60,234 nt of DNA. It comes from Hyphococcus sp. GTDB lineage: Bacteria > Pseudomonadota > Alphaproteobacteria > Caulobacterales > Parvularculaceae. Both the position numbers and the translations under genes were made by a program. The stretch is from NCBI GenBank assembly GCA_021604585.1, contig BQJG01000011.1, positions 1 to 60,234 on the forward strand, read 5' to 3'. Numbering within the stretch: position 1 is the first letter of the stretch; every line of letters begins with the position of its first letter. Positions 32,815-41,709 of the stretch are shown here, one piece after another. The notes below the pieces were generated by a model. The model worked only from the letters and a program-made list of their open reading frames with translations. It made no database searches and was not told the origin of the DNA.

Positions 32815-34436
32815 TGGAGTTTGAAATCGGCAATATCGCCTTCTGCACCTGCGCGCTGGCCGGATGGCTCGACATCATCATGGTGCTTGTGCTCTGCGCC
32901 ATGCTCATGGCCGGCTATCCGGTTGCATTTTCTCTCGCGGGCACCGCGCTGATCTTTGCGGTGCTGGGCGTCGCCGCCGGCGTGTTTGACATTTCCTATC
33001 TCATCCCCTTCCCGCAGCGCGTCTTCGGCGCCGTCACCAACACAACGCTGATCGCCGTGCCGATGTTCATTTTAATGGGTGTGATCCTTGAAAAATCAAA
33101 GATCGCCGAAGAATTGCTCGATGAAATGGCGAAGCTGTTCGGGTCGCTGCCCGGCGGTCTTGGATTGTCAGTGACGATTGTCGGCGCGCTGCTTGCGGCT
33201 TCGACGGGCATTGTCGGCGCCACTGTCGTCACCATGGGGTTGCTCAGCCTGCCGACCATGTTGCGGCGCGGCTATGACCCGGCTTTTGCGTCGGGTTCCA
33301 TCGCAGCGGCAGGCACGCTCGGACAAATCATTCCGCCTTCAATTGTGCTGATCTTATTGGGCGATGTTATCTCCAATGCGTATCAGCGCGCGCAATTGGA
33401 ACAGGGCAACATGTCGCCGGACACTGTTTCCGTCGGTCACTTGTTTGCGGGTGCGCTGTTTCCTGGCTTAATGCTGGTCGGCTTTTACCTGCTCTGGCAG
33501 ATTTTCATCGCAGTGACGCAACCGAAAAAAGCGCCCGCCATCCCTGCCGCTGAACTCGGAAGCCGCGCCGACGTCTGGCGGGCGGCGATGAAAACACTGC
33601 CAGCGCCGCTGCTTCTCATTATCGCCGTGCTTGGCTCCATTCTTGGCGGGGTGGCGACGCCAACCGAGGCGGCGAGTGTCGGCGCAATCGGCGCGCTCTT
33701 GATTGCCGGTGCGCGGCTGGCGCCGAAAGGATCTCTTCTAGCAGGACGTCACGCCGTCTGGGTGTCGGCGCTCGCCATATTCGCCTTGCTGTTGCTCACA
33801 GCCAACTTCGATTTGCGGCTTGGCCGCGAAAACGCATCCTCACTTGAAACATTCGGCATTGGTCTCGCCTTTGTCTGCTTCGCCCTGACGCCGTGGGGCA
33901 TTCTTGCAAGCCTGTTCCAGCTGCGCCGTGAAAAAGCGCTGTCGCCAATTCTCGATCAAACGGCGCGCGTCACCACCATGGTCTTCACGATCCTCATTGG
34001 CGCAGCGTTATTCTCGCTGGTCTTCCGCGGGTTGGGCGGCGACGACACGGTGCGTCATGCCTTGGAAGCCACGCCCGGCGGCGTTATGGGCGCCGTCATC
34101 ACTGTCATGCTGGTGATGTTCGTGCTCGGCTTCTTCCTCGACTTCATCGAGATCACGCTGGTGGTGGTGCCGCTGGTCGGTCCGCCTTTGCTCGCCATGG
34201 GGCTCGATCCGGTCTGGCTTGGCGTGATGATGGCGATCAATCTGCAAACGTCATTTCTGACGCCGCCTTTTGGTTTTGCATTGTTCTATTTGCGCGGCGT
34301 CGCCCCGCCCGAAGTCAGCACCATGCAGATCTATCGCGGCGCCTTGCCCTACATCGCGATCCAGCTCCTGGCCCTCGGCGTCATCGCGCTTTGGCCGCAA
34401 ATCGCGACATGGCTGCCGGGGCTGTTGTATAAATAA
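32814..34436 (+). CDS. TRAP transporter large permease (DctM family)
   Basis: The 540-residue sodium-coupled permease of the TRAP system. It has 12 or more hydrophobic helices and the DctM motifs GNTTLIAVPMFI-like VTNTTLIAVPMFILMGVILE, AASTGIVGATVVTMGLLSLP, GTLGQIIPPSIVLILLGDV and the C-terminal NLQTSFLTPPFGFALFYLRG. An extra stretch around residues 235-345 adds helices and makes it longer than the usual 430 residues. Translation is coupled to the DctQ gene by ATGA overlap. It converges with the ferredoxin reductase gene with no gap: the two stop codons abut at 34436/34437. Confidence 0.93.
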   Translation: MEFEIGNIAFCTCALAGWLDIIMVLVLCAMLMAGYPVAFSLAGTALIFAVLGVAAGVFDISYLIPFPQRVFGAVTNTTLIAVPMFILMGVILEKSKIAEELLDEMAKLFGSLPGGLGLSVTIVGALLAASTGIVGATVVTMGLLSLPTMLRRGYDPAFASGSIAAAGTLGQIIPPSIVLILLGDVISNAYQRAQLEQGNMSPDTVSVGHLFAGALFPGLMLVGFYLLWQIFIAVTQPKKAPAIPAAELGSRADVWRAAMKTLPAPLLLIIAVLGSILGGVATPTEAASVGAIGALLIAGARLAPKGSLLAGRHAVWVSALAIFALLLLTANFDLRLGRENASSLETFGIGLAFVCFALTPWGILASLFQLRREKALSPILDQTARVTTMVFTILIGAALFSLVFRGLGGDDTVRHALEATPGGVMGAVITVMLVMFVLGFFLDFIEITLVVVPLVGPPLLAMGLDPVWLGVMMAINLQTSFLTPPFGFALFYLRGVAPPEVSTMQIYRGALPYIAIQLLALGVIALWPQIATWLPGLLYK

Positions 34437-35651
34437 TCAGGCAAGTGTTTTCAGATCGACGCTGACATCGCCTAATTGCTGCGCATCCAGCGCAACGCCC
34501 GACAAGATCAGTTTCTTGCCCATGGCGAAGGACACGGGATCATTGATCGCATCGACGGCGAGCGCCTTCCCGTCTTTCAGATACCAGACAGCGAATTTTT
34601 TTTCTTCCGGACGCCCGCGCACGACGAAGTCGTCATGGCCCTCGCTCAAGCCAACTGTTTGCAGTTTCACATCGAACTGGTCGGACCAGAACCAGGGCAA
34701 CGCGTCATAGATTGTTTCTTTGCCGATCATATTCACCGCCGCCGCTTTCGCTTGTTCAATAGCGTTCGGAACCGACTCTAACCGCATGCGGCGGCCATAG
34801 CGGGGCGAGGGAAAATTCGTACAGTCGCCGGCTGCAAAAATCGACGGGTCGGAGGTGCGCGCATATTCATCGACGACAATGCCGTTCTCAACCGCAAGTC
34901 CCGCATCGCTTGCCAGCGACAATTCGGGGGCGGCGCCGATGCCAACCAGCGCGGCGATGCATTCAATGACGTCGCCGGACGCCATCCGCGCGCCGTGAAT
35001 GCGCGTTTCGCCGGCAAAGCCCTCGAGCGCGGCGCCGAGACGAAGATCGACGCCAGCATCTCGATGCAATGTTTCATAAAACGCCGAGACCGGCTCACTG
35101 GCGACGCGCGCCAAAACGCGCGGCGCCATTTCCAGCACCGTCACATCACGGCCTTCGCGCCGGGCCACCGCGGCCACTTCGAGACCGATATACCCCGCGC
35201 CGACAATCACAATTCTGCCCGGCGCTGCGAGTAGCGGCCGCAGGCTTTCAGAATCGGCAAGCGTTCTGAGATAGTGAACGCCGCCAAGATCGGCGCCGGA
35301 CGCGTTCAGTTTTCGCGGCGGCGCACCGGTTGCGATCAACAGCGCATCATAGGGGTGGTCGCCATCTGCATCCGTCAGGACAATTTTCGCTTTTCGATCG
35401 ATCACTGTCGCGCGCGTGCCGATCAGTAAATCAATCGATTGTGTTTCGTAAAATTCAGCCGGACGCAGATAGAGCCGGTGTTCATCGAGTTCGCCTTTAA
35501 GATACGCCTTGGAAAGCGGCGGGCGTTGATAGGGCGGCGCCTCCTCGGCGCCGATCATGGTGATCGCGCCTTTATACCCGCTCTGGCGCAATGAAATCGC
35601 CGCCTGCACGCCAGCCTGCCCGGCTCCAATGATAACAATCCGTTCAGTCAT
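34437..35651 (-). CDS. FAD-dependent ferredoxin reductase-like oxidoreductase
   Basis: A 404-residue two-dinucleotide-fold flavoprotein. The FAD motif is IVIIGAGQAGVQAAISLRQS at the N-terminus, the NAD motif is IVIVGAGYIGLEVAAVARRE near residue 150, and the second FAD motif is SIFAAGDCTNFP. PPYQRPPLSKAYLKGELDE and the C-terminal reductase domain match ferredoxin/putidaredoxin reductases (CamA, ThcD, AlkT relatives) that feed electrons to P450 or Rieske oxygenases. No ferredoxin or oxygenase lies beside it. The ATG at 35651 (MTERIVIIGAGQAG) gives the expected N-terminus; the longer frame to 35693 would add an unrelated basic stretch. Confidence 0.9.
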   Translation of the reverse strand: MTERIVIIGAGQAGVQAAISLRQSGYKGAITMIGAEEAPPYQRPPLSKAYLKGELDEHRLYLRPAEFYETQSIDLLIGTRATVIDRKAKIVLTDADGDHPYDALLIATGAPPRKLNASGADLGGVHYLRTLADSESLRPLLAAPGRIVIVGAGYIGLEVAAVARREGRDVTVLEMAPRVLARVASEPVSAFYETLHRDAGVDLRLGAALEGFAGETRIHGARMASGDVIECIAALVGIGAAPELSLASDAGLAVENGIVVDEYARTSDPSIFAAGDCTNFPSPRYGRRMRLESVPNAIEQAKAAAVNMIGKETIYDALPWFWSDQFDVKLQTVGLSEGHDDFVVRGRPEEKKFAVWYLKDGKALAVDAINDPVSFAMGKKLILSGVALDAQQLGDVSVDLKTLA

Positions 35652-35819
35652 TTTTTTCTTCCGTACGCGCAGGGCTGCTGATCGCGCTGGCATGAGAAAT
35701 AACAGCTGCTACGAAATACCCTATTCCAATTCGCGTCTGAGGATTTAAGGGATAGGCCAGAGTTCCGCAATGTCGCTTGCCAAAGCGCGCAGCCCGGCAC
35801 GAAACGATAAAGGTAGGAC

Positions 35820-37964
35820 ATGACCGTAAGAGCCGAATTGACCATAGATCCGCAAATTGCAGCCTTTATCGAGAATGAAGCCCTGCCCGAAACCGGCGTT
35901 AGCGCCGATAGTTTCTGGAACGGACTGGCCAACATCATTGCGGACTTGGCGCCGCGCAATGCCGACTTGCTGGCGAAACGCGATGCCTTGCAGGCGAAAC
36001 TCGATGACTGGCATCGCGCACATGCTTCAGCCTTCGACATTGCTGAGCATATCTCCTTCTTGAATGAAATTGGCTATCTCGTTGCTGAGCCTGCGCCATT
36101 TGAAATTTCAACGGCCAATGTCGACGAAGAATTGCGCACCGTCGCCGGACCTCAGCTCGTCGTTCCCGCCAGCAATGCACGCTATGCGCTCAACGCAGCC
36201 AATGCGCGCTGGGGCTCGCTTTATGATGCGCTTTATGGAACCGACGCCATCTCCGAAGAGGGCGGCGCGGAACGCGGCGGCGCCTATAACGCGAAGCGCG
36301 GCGACAAGGTCATCGCCCGCGGACGCGCCCTGCTCGATCTCGCAGCGCCGCTAGTTAACGGATCTCACGCCAATGCTGTCAGCTACAAAGTCGAGAATGG
36401 CTCACTTGTTGTCGACACCGCAGCGGGCGCGACGGCGCTGGAACAGCCCGCGAAATTCGTTGGCTATCGAGGCGACAGCGCCGCGCCGACATCGATCCTC
36501 GTAAAAAATAATGGGCTGCATCTGGACATCGTCATCGATCCGGCGAGCGCCATCGGCAAAACCGACAGGGCTGGCGTCGCTGATATCATCATCGAGGCCG
36601 CTGTCAGCACGATCATTGACTGCGAGGATTCCGTCGCGGCGGTCGACGCCGAAGACAAGGTGAATGTCTATCGCAACTGGCTCGGCTTGATGAAAGGCGA
36701 CCTTCAGGACACTTTCGAGAAGGGCGGCAAGCAGGTCACGCGCAAGCTCAATGCGGACCGCGAATATGCATCGCCGAACGGAAAGCCCTTTGCGCTGCAT
36801 GGCCGGTCCATGCTGCTGGTCCGCAATGTCGGCCATCATATGCTGACCGATGTGATCCGCGACAGCCAGGGCGGTGAGATTCCCGAAACCATCATGGACG
36901 CGGCGGTGACATCGCTTATCGCCCTGCACGATCTCAACGGCAAACGCGCCAACTCGCGCGCGGGGTCCGTTTACATCGTCAAGCCGAAACTGCACGGACC
37001 GGAGGAAGTCGCCTTCGCCTGCGAATTGTTCAGCCGTGTAGAGGCGATGCTTGGCATGGCGAAAAACACGCTGAAGATCGGCGTGATGGACGAAGAAAAG
37101 CGCACGTCGGCCAATCTGGGCGCTTGCATTCACGCCGCGCGCGAACGGCTTGTCTTTATCAATACGGGCTTTCTCGACCGCACCGGCGATGAAATTCACA
37201 CCATCATGCAAGGCGGCCCGGTGTTGCGCAAAGGCGCGATCAAAGACGCCGCGTGGATCAAAGCCTATGAAGCGCGCAATGTCGGCATCGGCTTGGCCTG
37301 CGGTTTGTCGGGCCGCGCACAGATCGGCAAGGGCATGTGGGCGGCGCCCGACATGATGGCCGCGATGATGGAACAGAAAATCGCTCATCCGCAATCGGGC
37401 GCGATCACCGCCTGGACGCCCTCGCCCACCGCTGCGGCGCTGCACGCCATGCACTATCACGAGGTCGACGTGTTCGCGCGACAAAAGGAACTGCAGGGTA
37501 AAGCCGCCGGCGATCTCAATCTGTTGCTGACGCCGCCTTTCGCCGCTGGCGCGAATTTTTCCGACCCCGACATCCGCGAGGAGCTCGACAACAACGCGCA
37601 AGGCATTCTCGGTTATGTTGTGCGCTGGATTGACCAGGGCGTCGGCTGCTCGAAAGTGCCAGACATTCACAATGTCGGCCTGATGGAAGACCGCGCCACT
37701 TTGCGTATTTCCTCTCAACACATCGCCAATTGGCTTATGCATAACGTGGTGACGCGCGATCAGGTGATGGAATCCCTCAAGCGCATGGCCGCAATCGTCG
37801 ACAAACAGAACGAAGCCGATCCGGCCTACAAACCCATGGCGCCCGGCTTTGACGGCATTTCCTTCAAAGCCGCTTGCGCACTGGTTTTCGATGGCGCGGT
37901 GCAACCCAATGGCTATACGGAATTCCTGCTGACAAAGTTCCGCCGCGAGGCGAAAGCGCAGTAG
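35820..37964 (+). CDS. glcB: Malate synthase G
   Basis: Condenses glyoxylate with acetyl-CoA to malate; cytoplasmic, glyoxylate shunt. The 714 residues have the length of the monomeric G isoform (about 720), with its family segments IIDCEDSVAAVDAEDKVNVY (acidic metal site), SVYIVKPKLHGPEEVAFACE-like GSVYIVKPKLHGPEEVAF, LKIGVMDEEKRTSANLGACI, and GLACGLSGRAQIGKGMWAAP. The C-terminal part includes the catalytic Asp region QGVGCSKVPDIHNVGLMEDR. It stands upstream of the regulator and isocitrate lyase genes, so the whole shunt is encoded within 6 kb. No operator like the one at 39819 is visible in its own promoter region. Confidence 0.95.
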   Translation: MTVRAELTIDPQIAAFIENEALPETGVSADSFWNGLANIIADLAPRNADLLAKRDALQAKLDDWHRAHASAFDIAEHISFLNEIGYLVAEPAPFEISTANVDEELRTVAGPQLVVPASNARYALNAANARWGSLYDALYGTDAISEEGGAERGGAYNAKRGDKVIARGRALLDLAAPLVNGSHANAVSYKVENGSLVVDTAAGATALEQPAKFVGYRGDSAAPTSILVKNNGLHLDIVIDPASAIGKTDRAGVADIIIEAAVSTIIDCEDSVAAVDAEDKVNVYRNWLGLMKGDLQDTFEKGGKQVTRKLNADREYASPNGKPFALHGRSMLLVRNVGHHMLTDVIRDSQGGEIPETIMDAAVTSLIALHDLNGKRANSRAGSVYIVKPKLHGPEEVAFACELFSRVEAMLGMAKNTLKIGVMDEEKRTSANLGACIHAARERLVFINTGFLDRTGDEIHTIMQGGPVLRKGAIKDAAWIKAYEARNVGIGLACGLSGRAQIGKGMWAAPDMMAAMMEQKIAHPQSGAITAWTPSPTAAALHAMHYHEVDVFARQKELQGKAAGDLNLLLTPPFAAGANFSDPDIREELDNNAQGILGYVVRWIDQGVGCSKVPDIHNVGLMEDRATLRISSQHIANWLMHNVVTRDQVMESLKRMAAIVDKQNEADPAYKPMAPGFDGISFKAACALVFDGAVQPNGYTEFLLTKFRREAKAQ

Positions 37965-38383
37965 AATCTCGCGCGCAGCTTTTCCGCCGCAAACGGGGGA
38001 AGAAAACGCCAGACAGGCCAGGTGCGCAAACCGGCAGACGAGCGAATGCCTCCCCCGTTTCAGGGGCGCTGTTCTTTTACGGCGCGCACCAGACCGGATG
38101 CCCGGCCCGCGCCAAAACCAAAATGTCAAAGAGCCCGCTCCGGCGAGCTTACGCTCCCGAAACGCGGCGCCGTCAGAACCTCTTCGCTGATGATTGCGGG
38201 CTCATAAAAGCGGTCCCCGCCTCGTGCTTTGCGGTCACAGTCCGGCTACGGAGGAACTGTAACCCCGCTCCCGTTTTGGTGGATAACTATTCACCAACAC
38301 GGGGTTTTATGAAAGAATTCATCACAAATGATGTAAAATGCTGCGCTGTCACTCGCCTTATGCGTGTGCGGAGTTTTTTACGA
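37965..38383 (+). other. Structured intergenic region after glcB
   Basis: These 419 bases contain no convincing gene. They hold three inverted repeats in a row: AAACGGGGGA (37991-38000) with TCCCCCGTTT (38051-38060); GAGCCCGC (38131-38138) with GCGGGCTC (38196-38203); and a terminator-like hairpin at 38263-38308. A long glcB trailer or a separate small RNA are both possible. I compared it by eye with RNase P, tmRNA, SRP and 6S and saw no match. Confidence 0.4.
38263..38308 (+). terminator. Terminator-like hairpin
   Basis: CCCCG pairs with CGGGG outside, and TTGGTG with CACCAA inside, followed directly by TTTT. The stem has an asymmetric internal loop. It could end a transcript that comes from glcB or starts in the structured region before it. 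Confidence 0.45.
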
Positions 38384-39790
38384 CTATCGGTCCGAAAAAC
38401 CGAACGGCGCAATCGTCCGGCGATAATCGTCGGGCAGGACTTGCCGGCCGATTGGCGGCTCTGCGCGCGCGGTGCATTCGATGCGGTGACACAAACGGCA
38501 CGTCACGCCAATCGGGGCGGCTTTTTCCGTTTTCAGATCACGCCCCTGCGCATATATCAAGCGATGTGCATGTTTCTCCGCACAGCCGAGTGCAATCGCC
38601 CGCTCAATGCGCGGCGCGCCATAGGCGCCGCCGCCCGCCGTTACGGTGCGCGCAATGGAGAAAAACTTTTCACCATCCGGCAGTTCAACCCATTCGGTGA
38701 TGATCTCGCGCGGGCGCCGAAACGCCTGATGCAGTGACCAGAGCGGGCATGACCCGCCGTGACGCGCGAAGGGAAAGCCCGCCCCGTCGAGGCGCTTTGA
38801 AACATTCCCGGCCGCGTCAACACGAATGAAGAAGAACGGCACACCCTCCTGCCCTGCTTTTTGCAGCGTTGTCAGGCGGTGCGCGACTTGCTCGAAGCTG
38901 GCGCCAAACTGGCGCGACAGCGCCTCAAGGTCGTATTTTCGGGCCTCGGCGGCTTTGACGAAAGCGCGATACGGCATCATCAGCGCGCCAGCGGCGTAGT
39001 TAGCAAGCGCCCGCCGCGCCAGCCGTTCGCTATTTTCGGAAGTGAACCCCCCATCGCCCAGCGCCGAATCAAGCGGCTCGCGCATGTCGAGATAGGCAAT
39101 CTGCAAGGCGAGCTGAAAATTTTGACTGGCGCGATCAAGAGTCTCGTCAAGCACAACTTCGCCGCGATGCCGGTCCAGCCGGCGCACAGAGCCCGCCATC
39201 ACATCCGGCGGCAAGCGGCGCACGCCGAGTTTGTGTTTTTCCTTAAAATACGCCGCGAAATTTTCAGATCCGCTGATGTCTTTGGCGATCCGTTCTGCAA
39301 GATCATCAAGCGCCGGGAATGTGTTTCGCCGCGCCGACAAAAACCGCCGCGCCTCGACAACCGGATCCGGCGCACCTGCTGGTTTGTTCGGACTTTCATC
39401 GCCGCGATCAGCGAGCGCCAGTTGTCCGTCATGATAGGCCGTATACAAACGAAGGATCGCCTCCGCCATGGCGGGATAGGAACGCGACACGTCTTCAACA
39501 TCCATAGGCGACAATTCGAGATCGGCGAACAAAGGGTCGCGCGTAACGCCGCTCAGGCGTGCGCTGAATTCGTCGCTGCGGTCACTCGCGAGCGTCGCCA
39601 CATCGAGCTGGTAAACTTTCGCAAGATTAAGCAGCAACTCCGCCGTCATCGGCCGCTGATTGCGCTCCATCAGCGCGATGTAGGACGCCGAGACGCCGAG
39701 ATCCTCGGCCATCACCGCCTGGGTCAGCCCCATTTCCCGGCGCAGGCGGCGCAGGCGGGGGCCCATAAAAGCAGCGCGGTCTCTAGGCAT
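38384..39790 (-). CDS. XRE/IrrE-type regulator of acyl or glyoxylate metabolism (RamB/ScfR-like)
   Basis: A 468-residue regulator. It has an N-terminal Cro/CI helix-turn-helix (RLRREMGLTQAVMAEDLGVS, then ASYIALMERNQRPMTAEL), a central IrrE/ImmA-like domain (about residues 150-300) without the HExxH metal site, and the C-terminal DUF2083 domain with a cysteine pair region (CRLCHRIECTARAEPP). This is the layout of RamB, PrpC-type and ScfR regulators that sense short-chain acyl-CoA and control isocitrate lyase or propionate genes. The ATG at 39790 follows GAGG; a TTG at 39811 is less likely. It is divergent from aceA, and the gap holds a clear inverted repeat, so it probably controls both itself and aceA. 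Confidence 0.85.
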   Translation of the reverse strand: MPRDRAAFMGPRLRRLRREMGLTQAVMAEDLGVSASYIALMERNQRPMTAELLLNLAKVYQLDVATLASDRSDEFSARLSGVTRDPLFADLELSPMDVEDVSRSYPAMAEAILRLYTAYHDGQLALADRGDESPNKPAGAPDPVVEARRFLSARRNTFPALDDLAERIAKDISGSENFAAYFKEKHKLGVRRLPPDVMAGSVRRLDRHRGEVVLDETLDRASQNFQLALQIAYLDMREPLDSALGDGGFTSENSERLARRALANYAAGALMMPYRAFVKAAEARKYDLEALSRQFGASFEQVAHRLTTLQKAGQEGVPFFFIRVDAAGNVSKRLDGAGFPFARHGGSCPLWSLHQAFRRPREIITEWVELPDGEKFFSIARTVTAGGGAYGAPRIERAIALGCAEKHAHRLIYAQGRDLKTEKAAPIGVTCRLCHRIECTARAEPPIGRQVLPDDYRRTIAPFGFSDR

Positions 39791-39818
39791 GACATCCTCA
39801 GTGGTGTTCAAACTTTAC

Positions 39819-39845
39819 TACTTTACACGGATAATCTGTAAAGTA
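39819..39845. promoter_or_regulatory. Inverted-repeat operator between regulator and aceA
   Basis: TACTTTACA and TGTAAAGTA form perfect 9-base arms separated by nine bases. A further half-like CTTTAC copy lies just left at 39813-39818. The repeat is 29 bases from the regulator ATG and about 130 from the aceA ATG. It is the best candidate for the binding site of the divergent XRE/IrrE-type regulator. Confidence 0.65.
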
Positions 39846-39974
39846 TGACAATAGCACCTTTTCGCAGCTGCACAAAGGCCATTTCTCTCCTAGGTTTTGC
39901 TTACACAGCGGCTGTCCTCCGAGCGGACGGATTCGCCGGGTTTGAATTTAGTGAGCAATATCAAGGGTTTTGTC

Positions 39975-41576
39975 ATGTCGTATCTGGAAAGTCTCAACGC
40001 CGCCAACCGTATCATCGAAGCCCAGAACGGCGCCTGGAATGGCATTGACGGCGAGTCGGTCGCTCGCATGAAGCTCCAGAACCGGTTCCGCACGGGACTC
40101 GACATCGCCAAATACACGGCGAAAATCATGCGCGGCGACATGGCCGCCTATGACAAAAACGCAGCCAATTACACCCAGTCTCTGGGTTGCTGGCATGGCT
40201 TTATCGGCCAGCAAAAGATGATCGCCATCAAGAAGCATTTCGGCGAGACCAAAGGGAAATATCTCTACCTCTCCGGCTGGATGGTCGCCGCGTTGCGTTC
40301 TGAGTTCGGTCCGCTTCCCGATCAGTCGATGCACGAAAAAACATCTGTCCCGGCGCTGATCGAAGAGCTCTACACCTTCCTGCGTCAGGCCGATGCGCGC
40401 GAGCTGAGCTTGCTGTTCCGCGACATCGACAAGGCGCGCGAGGCTGGAGATCAGGTCCGCGAAAAACAATTGCTGACGCAGGTCGATAATTTCCAGACAC
40501 ATGTTGTTCCGATCATCGCCGATATCGATGCAGGTTTTGGCAATGCGGAGGCGACCTATCTGCTCGCCAAGAAAATGATCGAAGCCGGCGCTTGCGCGTT
40601 GCAAATCGAAAACCAGGTTTCTGACGAAAAACAGTGCGGCCACCAGGACGGCAAAGTCACCGTTCCCCATGAAGACTTCATCGCGAAGATCCGCGCTTGC
40701 CGTTATGCCTTTCTTGAACTTGGCGTTGATGACGGGATCATCGTTGCGCGCACCGACTCGTTAGGCGCAGGCCTGACCAAACAGATCGCCTACAGCGCCG
40801 AGCCCGGCGATCTTGGAGACCAGTATAATTCGTTCCTCGATTGCGAAGAAATTGAAGCCAGCGAAATTGGCAATGGCGATGTCCTGATCAATCGCAGAGG
40901 AAAATTCCTGCGGCCCAAACGCCTGCGCAGCAATCTCTATCAATTCCGCTCCGGCACGGGCGAAGATCGCTGCGTTCTCGACTGCATCACGTCGCTGCAG
41001 CATGGCGCCGACCTCTTGTGGATCGAAACGGAAAAACCGCATGTAGAACAGATCGCCGGCATGGTCGACCGCATTCGCGAAGTCATTCCGAACGCGAAGC
41101 TCGTCTACAACAACTCGCCGAGCTTCAACTGGACGCTGAATTTCCGCCAGCAGGTGTTCGATGCCTGGAAAGCAGAAGGCAAGGATGTCGCCGCGTATAA
41201 TCGCGACAAACTGATGAGCGTTGATTATGACGATACTGAACTCGCGCTTGAAGCGGATCGCCGCATCCAGACATTTCAGGCGGATGCTTCAAAGCGCGCC
41301 GGCATCTTCCATCATCTCATCACGCTGCCGACCTATCACACGGCGGCGCTCTCCACGGACAATCTCGCCAAGCGCTATTTCGGCGAAGAAGCCATGCTTG
41401 GCTACGTGAAAAATGTTCAGCGTGAAGAAATTCGCCAAGGCATCGCCTGCGTCAAACACCAGAATATGTCCGGGTCCGACATTGGCGACGATCACAAAGA
41501 ATATTTCGCTGGTGAAGCGGCCCTTAAGGCTGGCGGCAAAGACAACACGATGAATCAGTTTGCCGCGGCAAGCTAA
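39975..41576 (+). CDS. aceA: Isocitrate lyase (long form)
   Basis: Splits isocitrate into glyoxylate and succinate; cytoplasmic. The 533 residues match the long isoform rather than the 430-residue E. coli type. Catalytic and metal elements are visible: IADIDAGFGNAEATYLLAKK (Mg site) and IENQVSDEKQCGHQDGK, where the active-site Cys sits in QCGH in place of KKCGH as in other long forms, then LVYNNSPSFNWTLNF. I use the ATG at 39975 (MSYLESLNAANRII) with AAGGG eight bases upstream; an earlier in-frame start at 39897 has none. A strong terminator follows at 41649. Confidence 0.95.
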   Translation: MSYLESLNAANRIIEAQNGAWNGIDGESVARMKLQNRFRTGLDIAKYTAKIMRGDMAAYDKNAANYTQSLGCWHGFIGQQKMIAIKKHFGETKGKYLYLSGWMVAALRSEFGPLPDQSMHEKTSVPALIEELYTFLRQADARELSLLFRDIDKAREAGDQVREKQLLTQVDNFQTHVVPIIADIDAGFGNAEATYLLAKKMIEAGACALQIENQVSDEKQCGHQDGKVTVPHEDFIAKIRACRYAFLELGVDDGIIVARTDSLGAGLTKQIAYSAEPGDLGDQYNSFLDCEEIEASEIGNGDVLINRRGKFLRPKRLRSNLYQFRSGTGEDRCVLDCITSLQHGADLLWIETEKPHVEQIAGMVDRIREVIPNAKLVYNNSPSFNWTLNFRQQVFDAWKAEGKDVAAYNRDKLMSVDYDDTELALEADRRIQTFQADASKRAGIFHHLITLPTYHTAALSTDNLAKRYFGEEAMLGYVKNVQREEIRQGIACVKHQNMSGSDIGDDHKEYFAGEAALKAGGKDNTMNQFAAAS

Positions 41577-41648
41577 AGAGCTGAAGCGCGCGCGCTGAAT
41601 TCCACACAGTGTGCATCGCTTTGGGCGTTTTCAGGGAGGGAACGCCGC

Positions 41649-41682
41649 AAGGCCGCCGGAGGGAAGCTTCCGGCGGCCTTTG
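41649..41682 (+). terminator. Rho-independent terminator of aceA
   Basis: AAGGCCGCCGGA and TCCGGCGGCCTT are perfect 12-base arms around an 8-base loop, ending in TTT. It lies 73 bases after the aceA stop and could also serve the leftward MFS gene, whose stop is 28 bases further right. Confidence 0.88.
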
Positions 41683-41709
41683 TATGTACGGGTTTTATGA
41701 TTATGCTGG

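Noticed and set aside
36402..38129. 575-codon frame opposite glcB
   Set aside because: It lies antisense to a certain malate synthase gene, has no family features and is explained by GC-rich codon bias.
37874..38737. 287-codon frame spanning the gap after glcB
   Set aside because: It overlaps the ends of glcB and of the regulator gene and reads through three hairpins; no domain is visible. I treat the gap as non-coding.
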